Positions 56,492-64,000 of a stretch of DNA of 64,000 bases are shown here, one piece after another. Origin of the DNA: Puccinia triticina (lineage: Eukaryota > Basidiomycota > Pucciniomycetes > Pucciniales > Pucciniaceae); NCBI RefSeq assembly GCF_026914185.1, contig NC_070574.1, positions 4,058,501 through 4,122,500 of the forward strand, written 5' to 3'. Made by a program: the position numbers and the translations under genes. The notes beneath the pieces were generated by a model that was not told where the DNA came from, did no database searches, and worked only from the letters and a program-made list of their open reading frames with translations. Position 1 is the stretch's first letter. Every line of letters begins with the position of its first letter.

Positions 56492-57934
56492 AGGGAGTTG
56501 AAAAATTGACTCCAAAAAGCCGTTTACGTCGCGCGGACCGTCTGGGGACGTCCCCCCTGGGTCCTCGGGACCTCGCGCGGCCCCAAAAGCATTTTGGGAG
56601 TCAATTAATTAATTCCCCTCTCGAGAATGGGAGTCAATATATTAATTTAACAAAAAATGACAGAATATACAAAAAAAATTATATCTTGTCACTGTTGTAC
56701 CCAAACACCCTAAACCTTTTACAGCAATCTAAATACACTCTTTAGAGAATATTGTGAGCTTCACCGCATTATTACTCCTCAGGGATAACCTGTGTAGCAG
56801 GGGGCGGATTTGGCGGATTTCCTACTAAGGCAAACCGCCAAACCTTATCTACGGTGCTCCAAACAGCCCCAAATTTTTTCTGCTATAAGAATAAACTCTT
56901 TGAAACATATGGTAATCTTCACGGCATTAGCCCTCCACAGGGAGACCCTGTGTAGCCGGGAGGCGGATTTGGCGGATTTCCTGGACGATTGGCTTCAGCT
57001 CTTGCTACCACTGAAGTGGGGCTCTTCATGTGGTGACAGAGTTAAATACATGAATAGGTACGCGCAAGATGAGGGAAGCTGGCTAAAGGCCTATTATTCC
57101 GAATGAAAAAAGGAACTGGGGGATAAACCCCTACACCATAAGAGAGGCCACTTTATATAGTGGCCTCAAGAATGAAACAAGAAAACAACTATGTACCCTG
57201 AATACAGGGGTACAAACAAAGACTGCAGCTGTTCAGGACAAAACCCTGCGGCTGTAGCAGGACAAAAAGAAATGAGGTGCTATGTAGCCTAACTCCGGAC
57301 ATAGTCCAAACTAGGCGAGGGAGGCGGGTACGCCTCCTGCGCCTTGCCTCCAGAAGGCAAGGGAGGCGGGTACACCTCCTGTGTCTTGCTGCCAGAACGG
57401 GTGGTAACCCGTTGAGTGTGTACAGCCTCTCCGTCAACAGCACAAAGTGTGGGAGAGGCTTGTGTCAAAATGTGCATGCTTGCGTGTCATGGTTGGGCTT
57501 CTGAGGTCCTTTTTGTTTGTAAAAATCATGTAAAATACATACAACCACCCAGTGGATAATAATGTTGGGCAGGGTGTGCCCAAGATGGGGGTCTTCATCC
57601 CCATCAAGAAGGATTTTGAATTTTTCAAAAATTGTATGTGTAGGAATTTTTACAAGCCAATTTTAGTCCAACATGCCTTTTTTTTTCTTTAAACCAAACC
57701 ATTCCTTATGTAATCAATAGAGAACAAGACTGTCATCCCAGCATGGTAAATAAAATTTTTTTATAGGAATGCTGATTGAAAAGCCAAGAATCAACTTCAG
57801 TTCAATCTTAAAGAGTCAGATTTTCAGATTTTTGTGATCTTGCAAAAATTCCTGCTGGTCCAATTTTCAATATTTTCCTTTGAAAATTGGATGAGGAGGT
57901 CCGCACCGTTCTCCTCTATCTCTGACTCAACTTT

Positions 57935-58115
57935 TTGCCTACGGTGAGATGGATGTACAGGAGGTGCAGCCGTCCAAAAGTCGGCTACACCAAAACTGGC
58001 GAACCGTGATGCGGTTGTAAGTCAGTTTAACTTCTAGACTATAGCTTTGGAGGGGTCGCTCCGCAACCAGGGCTGCCCGCCCCCCCACAGAAGAGGGACT
58101 TCACAAGTTTGGTAA
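57935..58115 (-). repeat. Dispersed repeat (second family), copy 2
   Basis: Reverse complement of 30088-30260 with a shorter C-run (58080-58087). Located inside the 4.6 kb element. Confidence 0.65.
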
Positions 58116-58241
58116 CCCGTCTGGTATCTGTAGCCCGGCTACAGCACCGGTTCCCTTCTCTCTTCACCGAGATTGGACCCAATACCGCGCGTGCTAGAGC
58201 TCACCCGTGATGCATCCCTTATTGTCAGCTAGCTTAACTAA

Positions 58242-58302
58242 GTCCCTCTCTTTGTGGAGGGGGGACGCCGTCCCGCAGGGACCCTCCAAAGGAGGGACTT
58301 AT
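58242..58302. repeat. Small foldback, AAGTCCCTC family
   Basis: AAGTCCCTCTCTTTGTGGAG ... CCTCCAAAGGAGGGACTT with a GGGACGCCGTCCC core. Related to 31386-31435 and to a single arm at 32472. Confidence 0.6.
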
Positions 58303-58964
58303 ACACTAAGTGGACCCCGCAGCCTGAGAGAATCAGGAACTTGGCCTTTTTCAATCCTGTGTAGCTTCATCACATCACATTATGTGATTGAGTTGTAGGG
58401 GAACAAAAGATGCAGAACATCAAGGAGAATCTTTCCACCTATTGTCCTATTTTTAGGGATATGTAATGACATTCAAATGTCTTTTTTTGCAACTTCATCT
58501 AGTTGCCTACATCCCGTATCACACATGTTGCACTGTACAGAATCTGGAATCCATGATGTTACAACTCTGATTACAGCTCAACAAGATCAGGTGTTGAGGA
58601 TGGGAAAAAATAGTAGAAAGATAGGGACAGCTTGGGCCATCCCAGAAATGTAAACAATTTCAAAAATGGTGCAGAGGCTCATGAGGGAGAGTGATTCTAA
58701 AAAAGTCCCCACCAAAAGTCATAATTCTCTCAGGCCGCAGGGTCCACATAGGGCGTAAGTCCCTCCTTTGCACCTGGTCAGTCAACATAAACCTAGTATG
58801 AAGCATACCCCAGACCCGCGTGGGAAACAGCCTCCAAGCTACCTTTGCCGCATTTTGAAAACTTCCCAAACTTCTGGAGCATCCAGAACTTCTGGCCGAC
58901 TCCCCCCCTTCAGGTCGGCCTTGAGCCACAAAGTCAGAACTCCTACACCTCTCCACCCTTACAA

Positions 58965-59240
58965 CCCTTACACCTCGCCCCTCGCCACCCTTAAAAATCA
59001 GTAACCCTACATCTGGCTAGCCTTACACCTCGCCAGCCTTACATCTCGCCAGCCTTACACCTCGCCAGCCTTACACCTTGCCAGCCTTACACCTTGCCAG
59101 CCTTACAACTCGCTACCCTTACAACTCGCTACCCTTCCCTCGCACCACCTCGCTCGCACCCACCTTTCTCGCACCCACCTTGCTCGCACCCACCTCGCTC
59201 GCACCGTTACACCTCCCTCGCTACCCTTACACTACATACC
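58965..59240. repeat. 16-bp minisatellite (CCTTACACCTCGCCAG)
   Basis: Tandem units CCTTACACCTCGCCAG and variants (ACATCTCGCCAG, ACAACTCGCTAC), then CTCGCACCCACCT units. Inside the 4.6 kb element. The last 60 bases of the window contain the reverse complement of the same unit (GCGAGGTGTAAGG). Confidence 0.8.
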
Positions 59241-59814
59241 TAGCACCTCGCTCCAGCACCCTTTCACCTTGCTGATTTCCCTGATAGACTCCTTGGTACC
59301 CATATGTATATACCATTACAAGTCACTCCACTTCACCACCCTGACACCTCACAACTGGTGCTACCTCTAAACCTTGTCCCCCTTTTCCCCTTCAGTCATC
59401 TCAAAAAGCTTCACATGTTTTCTGATCAAGTTTGACTAATATGTTGTATCTTGTTGTCCAATCAATCAGGTATTTGCAAGTCATTGTTTCAAAAATACAG
59501 ATGAGAGCAGATAAATGGTTATAACAGGCAGTTATGAATTCATAGAAAGATAAGTCAAGGATATTAATGAAATAGAGCAAGCAACAGATGATGAGATGAA
59601 ATGGAGTCAGATTGATCAATCAGTTGCATCAATAGTTATAAGCAACTATGAACCATCCATTTGTAAATTTTTACAGCTGCCACGGCACCATCCTCCTCCA
59701 CATGCTCTAGTGCATCCTCTTCTTGCGTCTTTCCATTTGCAGGAGATGGTGAGGGGCAAGATGAGGATGCACTGAAGAGCAAGGAGCCAGAAATGAAGGA
59801 GATGATGCCCTCAA

Positions 59815-60190
59815 GGCTGAAACGCTGTTCTGCGCTACAAAAAAGCGGTATTTTAGCGCAGTGCAGCGGGGAACCGCTGCGCAGTCAGCCCAAAAAGCGG
59901 TAGCACAGCGCCAGTCCCGCTGCAAATAGCGGGGCTTGCTTTTTCCCCAACCCAAAAAGTGGTAGCACAGCAGGCGGCGCCGCTCCTTTCAGTGCTGCAC
60001 AGTGGACACCAAAAAAGCTGCACCTTGCACTGCGCTGCACTTTTTGGCTGGCACAGGGGGAGTGCTACGCGGCCAGCTCAAAAAGTGGTAGCGCAGCAAT
60101 GGTTCCGCTGCGCTACCACTGAAAATAGTGGGTAACCGCTTCTTGCCAGACCCAAAAAGTGGTAGCGCAGTGGGCGGGGATGCTACTTTC
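59815..60190. repeat. AGCGG/GCGCTA palindromic tract
   Basis: AAAAGCGGTA, AGCGCAG and CCGCTGCGC motifs in both orientations, as at 4060-4390. Within the 4.6 kb element. Confidence 0.6.
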
Positions 60191-60295
60191 AGTTGATACC
60201 AGAGCTTAGCCTTGAGCAATTTGAGCTTTCCTTTCATGGGGAATTGGGGCAGGATATCTTGGAATTGAACATCTGGATTTTCAGGATCAATTTTG

Positions 60296-60430
60296 CGCGT
60301 ATCTACGCTGAAACTACACTAAAATCTAAAATAGCTTTGCACCCTGTGCGTGTAGCTTTAGCGCGGATGCGCGCGATTGCGCCAACTCTACACTAAAAAA
60401 TAGCGCATTTGCGCTGCGCTACACTACACC
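60296..60430 (+). mobile_element. Truncated copy of the GCGCTA hAT-type MITE
   Basis: Matches about the last 150 bp of 37371-37835 (TAAAATA.CTTTGCACCCTG, GATGCGCGCGATTGCG, AAAAAATAGCGCATTTGCGC) but many CG pairs of the other copy are TG or CA here, and the CCCACTGTTG end is eroded (CCACAGTCAATAG). Confidence 0.7.
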
Positions 60431-61070
60431 ACAGTCAATAGAAGGTGTTCCTGATGCGTAATATCTCCTTGGAGCTTACAATGTCTTCTAGAGAGTGTAT
60501 TCTTATTGCAGAAAAAATTTGGGGCCGTTTGGAGCACCTCAGATAAGGTTTTGGGGGTTTACCTTAGTAGGAAATCCGCCAAATCCGCCCCCCCGGCTAC
60601 ACAGGGTCTCCCTGAGGAGGGATAATGCCGTGTTTTAAACAGTGCATTCCTATAGCAGAAAAAATTTAGGGTTGTTTGGAGCACCATAGATAAGGTTTTG
60701 GGAGTTTGCCTTAGTAGGAAATTTGCCAAATCCGCCCCCCGGCTACACAGGGTCTCCCTGGGGAGTACTAATGCCGTGAAGCTCACAATATTCTCTCAAG
60801 AGTGTATTTAGATTGCTGTAAAACTCTTAGGGTGTTTGGGTACAATAGCGACAAGATATAATTTTTTTTGTATATTCCGTCATCTTTTGTTAAATTAATG
60901 TATCAACTCCCATTCTCGAGAGGGGAATTAATTAATCAACTCCCAAAATAATTTTGGGGCCGCGCGAGGTCCCGAGGACCCAGGGGGGACGTCCCAAGAC
61001 GGTCCACCCAATGTAAACAACTTTTGGGAGTTGATTTATTAATTCTTGGGAGTCGATTTTTCAACTCCCT

Positions 61071-62589
61071 AATTTTATTCATTCAAAAGTTTCTTTTGAT
61101 GATTTCTGGAAACATTATCCTACGGTTTTAATGAGGAAAATCCAATCAGCATATTCCAATCCACCAGTGGTCAATAGGAATTAACAGATGTGAAAGTGTG
61201 TAAATTGGAAGCCACAATTTTTCACTGGGACACCCTGGATGTATTTTCTTAATTCAGGTATTATTTAATCATGATTGAGCAAATTCGAATAAGTTTTAAA
61301 ATTAAGAGGGCATGAAATTCATCAAGGGTGTCCCAAGCAACTGGTGTTCATGAATTGAGATGTATATGCACATCTTGGGGGGTATACACCCTTGATGAAT
61401 ATGAAGCACTCAGAATAGATGCAGAATGCATTAAAAATTGATCAAATCACAATTACTTCCCCAAATCCAAAAATCATAATGCCTTCCTAAAAATTAAATC
61501 CAAAAAATCCATTCACAGACCATATTTATCACCCTCTCTAGCAGAAAGAATCCAATCTTTGTTCAACAATAAATTCCAAACCACTCATATTTCTTGAGAT
61601 TTTATTTCATAATACAACCAGGAACACTTAAAAGTACCCAAATAGAGATGCCAGGTATTATAAAGCTGTCATAATTTTTCTAGCAGATCTTAATCACTTA
61701 TTTTTGAGGGAATACCCTGGATGCAACCTATATTTGATGCTCAATAACTTCTAAACAACTGGGATTTCTCAAAATATTTCTTCAGAATAAAATCAAAAAC
61801 ATTCAAAAGCCCCCACAGCAGGGTGCCTGGCAATGCGCATTGGAAAAACTTGAATAAGCTTTCTAGCAGTTCAGAGATGGCCCCCAACTGAGTTCCCCCC
61901 ACCGGGCCCAACCGCTGCCCAGCCACCAGCCAGGAACCAATCCAGCACCCGCCCAAAAAAAAATCATTGGTGAGCCGTCTCTTTTTTCGCATCCATTGCC
62001 TGCCAACCACTCACAATTTCTTTTTGGCTCCCTCCTAATTGTCTCCTGCCCAATTGCCCACACGCCGCTAGGAATCCCAGCCCCCCAGCCTCCAGCCGGC
62101 ACCCAAGCAGCCAGCCATCCATTTTTTTTCATTCTGTTGTGTTCCCTCCCCTCCCCACCCCCCTCCTTCACATCTCTCCCCAGGAAACCTCTTCCAGCGG
62201 CCCGGAAATCCCAGCTGGTGACTCACACTGGTTGGTCCTAACCCTATTCCAGACACCAGCAGCTAGTTTGTTGCAACCGCGGTCAAGAACCTCATCTGTT
62301 TAATCATTGTAAGCGTGGGTTTTTTCCTCAATACCCCGCTCCCCAAACCACTGCTGGCACCAATGGTGCCCCCAGACAATGCCAATTGAACCATCCAACA
62401 ACCAATTCAGCGTTACCCGCCAAGTAAACCTCTTGCCCTTTGCCAATGCACACGGCGAGCCACAACAAATCCTACCTGCTGCCGATTCAGCCGCCTCACT
62501 CACAGGAGGAGGCCTGCAGGTTGTTCTTTGAAGACAGCTACCTCAACCAAACCAACTGCAGCCGCACCGGCCCGGCCATCTGTCTCCCG
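61071..62589. other. Intergenic, no gene assigned
   Basis: AT-rich to 61850, then C/T-rich. Open frames at 61996-62241 and neighbours are proline/serine-rich by composition only. No terminal repeats recognised. Confidence 0.45.
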
Positions 62590-63082
62590 TAGCGCCCAAG
62601 GAAATGTTTGAGCCCTCCATGGCAAACCTTTCCTTGGTGCCTAGATAGGCTCGCCGCAAAGATCTACCTACCCCTTGCTCGCCCCTCCCGCCCCCCGCAA
62701 ACCCGGCAATGGGCCCCACTGGTGTTCCTACTCTCTCAATCAATGGAGCAACTCCTGAAGCCAACATCCATCCCCCTTCTGCCAAAGGAGCACCCACTCC
62801 GGCCTCACCTGAAACCAAGCCATCCCACAGTATGGTTTTGCGGGCCCAAGTCCAACCATCTCAGGAGATATGACTTGGGCCAATTGGTCTCAAATAAATG
62901 GTAAGTTGTTTTGCTATATTGTTATCAATCTGTTTTCCTTCCTTTGCTGCTTTTTAGAGCAGTGAGAGCAATGAGATACACGCTTCCTTCATGATTTCGC
63001 CCCCCAGCTACCTCTTCACATTCACATTCCAAATCAAACCTTCTCCCCAAATCCGTCACAATTGTCATGCTCTGAAATTTTC

Positions 63083-63130
<48 letters not shown>

Positions 63131-63333
63131 AGTGCTGGAGAAAATGGCCAAACGGCCACCAATGGCACCAATCAACAATCTGGTCACGGACAAGGCAAAG
63201 GTGGTAAGAAGGGCCCCCAGAAAAGCACTGCTGAGTTGGATGCTGAGATATGTCGTTGTTCTTGTGCCTCTACGGAACCTTCCCTGGGCTAATGATTGTT
63301 TCTTGTCACATCAGATGGATGATTACCAGAAGG
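62590..63333 (+). pseudogene. Possible decayed gene with ALY/REF-like C-terminus
   Basis: One frame reads gene-like Pro/Ala/Ser-rich text (PKEMFEPSMANLSLVP[stop]ARRK, PANPAMGPTGVPTLSINGAT), interrupted by TAG near 62643 and TGA near 62868. Further on, after a poly-His run from an ATC/CAT microsatellite, GKGGKKGPQKSTAELDAE is followed about 65 bp later by an acceptor CAG and MDDYQKANV[stop]. ELDAEMDDYQ is the usual C-terminal motif of ALY/REF/Yra1 mRNA export adaptors. The junction would need a donor reading ATATGT, where GTATGT would be normal. No RRM was found upstream. Either a pseudogene or a chance resemblance. Confidence 0.3.
63083..63130. repeat. (ATC)n microsatellite, ~16 units
   Basis: Uninterrupted ATC/CAT triplets. 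In one frame they encode a His run, in another Ile. Confidence 0.9.
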
Positions 63334-64000
63334 CCAATGTGTAACAGTGAGGTGCTCCTCACTGCCACCATTTGGTATCAGAAACTCAAAGACTACCAAA
63401 TGTTTCTCAACAAAAAAACTTAACGGTTGTATTCCTATCCAAGTGTCAAATTGAGTTGTATCTGATAGCCTCCCACAGTGTGTGTGATCAAACACGGGGA
63501 GCTATCAGTTTTTCTTAGTTATTCCAGTTGGGTTATCATCTATTTTAGATTTTTTCCCTCCCTCCCCTCCTCTGACTATGGTCCATGGAATCTATGCTCC
63601 AATATTGTGCAATTCTAGTTTGTTGTCCAACAAAAAATTAAGTGAAAAACTGCTACATTTCCTCCTTTTTATTGTGTTTTTTTGTCTCATTGCCATGATA
63701 AAGCTTGGCCCTTTCAGTTATGATTGGTTTGAAGGGGTTGCTTATACATATCAACTGTCTGGGAGATCACTCCGCACCCCAGTGATCATCTGCTTTGCCT
63801 TTTTGCCATACACTCAGGAACTTATTGCATCTAGACCAACAAACCAGGTTCTTTTTCTTACATATCTTTTAAACTGTAAGTGTCTTAGTGTACATAGGTA
63901 GCAAGGATCAAAGAAAGCATAAGCTGAAAGATTGCTGGAGAGAGGTGTAGCAGCGAGGTGTAAGGTAGTAGCAAGCTGTAATTGGTAAGGGACACACAGT
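63334..64000. other. Window end, no gene seen
   Basis: AT-rich DNA without recognisable protein. An open frame at 63578-63901 has one hydrophobic stretch but no conserved feature. 63940-64000 carries the reverse complement of the 16-bp minisatellite unit seen at 58965-59240. Confidence 0.4.

Larger units (their letters stand above)
56492..61070. mobile_element. 4.6 kb element with ~0.5 kb terminal inverted repeats
   Basis: Left repeat 56492-56985 begins AGGGAGTTGAAAAATTGACT; right repeat about 60575-61070 ends as its complement (AGGGAGTTGAAAAATCGACT when reversed). Matching continues through ATTAATTCCCCTCTCGAGAA, GGTGTTTGGGTAC and a unit of roughly 165 bp (GGCGGATTTCCTACTAAGG ... CTGTGTAGCCGGG) present twice on the left and two to three times on the right. 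Such long ends suggest a Mutator-like element, but the flanks (AATTTTTTGT, AATTTTATTC) are only a partial 9-10-bp duplication. The interior has repeats and no transposase. Confidence 0.75.

Noticed and set aside
63062..63292. Poly-His small protein
   Set aside because: The His run is an ATC microsatellite; only the downstream ELDAE segment resembles a known protein.

Overview
The window reads as nuclear DNA of a basidiomycete, most likely a rust fungus (Pucciniales). Support: short GT-AG introns in every conserved gene, a KDZ transposase (a family abundant in basidiomycetes), hAT and Ty1/copia elements, many small inverted-repeat elements, and two intron-poor genes with signal peptides that look like candidate effectors. 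The species cannot be fixed from the sequence alone. Roughly 75-80% of the window is mobile or repetitive DNA.

Layout. 1-3985: decayed hAT transposase (5' end outside the window) with a 0.8 kb inverted-repeat element in one intron. 5301-10699: complete Ty1/copia element on the minus strand (179-bp LTRs, CTACC target duplication, half-tRNA initiator-Met primer site) whose single reading frame has four stop codons. 11147-24035: gene island with an Msc2-type zinc transporter (+), a DHHC palmitoyltransferase (-), a Pch2/TRIP13 AAA+ ATPase (-), an unidentified acidic protein (-) and Bet2, the beta subunit of Rab geranylgeranyltransferase (+). 25350-26612 and 33673-34410: two predicted secreted proteins separated by repeats. 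38739-42176: divergent pair GLE1 (-) and coatomer zeta (+). 42518-45867: broken KDZ transposase. 45868-50254: palindromic elements and 45-bp minisatellites. 50422-51077: APC11 (+). 51078-55531: a hAT remnant and an unidentified multi-exon gene destroyed by nested insertions. 56492-61070: a 4.6 kb element with ~0.5 kb terminal inverted repeats. 61071-64000: mostly unassigned, with a possible decayed ALY/REF-like 3' end.

Function. The conserved genes are single-copy housekeeping genes with no shared pathway: zinc entry to the secretory pathway, lipid modification of proteins, meiotic/spindle checkpoint remodelling (Pch2), mRNA export (GLE1), COPI traffic, and ubiquitin ligation (APC11). They sit as islands between transposons.

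Main discoveries. (1) Eight premature TGA codons in four unrelated transposase or gag-pol genes all fit CGA>TGA, seven of them preceded by T (TCG>TTG), suggesting a RIP-like or 5-methylcytosine process. (2) A hAT-type non-autonomous family with (C)AACAGTG/CACTGTTG ends and 8-bp target duplications, filled with GCGCTA/AGCG palindromes. (3) A readable stratigraphy of three nested insertions at 51977-55531. (4) A GGGGGTTTCAAAGT-ended family: two exactly 151-bp copies flanked by TA, one inside the KDZ frame, plus a 2.8 kb relative. (5) A 45-bp palindromic minisatellite and an 18-bp minisatellite, both multiples of three and so the source of false long open frames.
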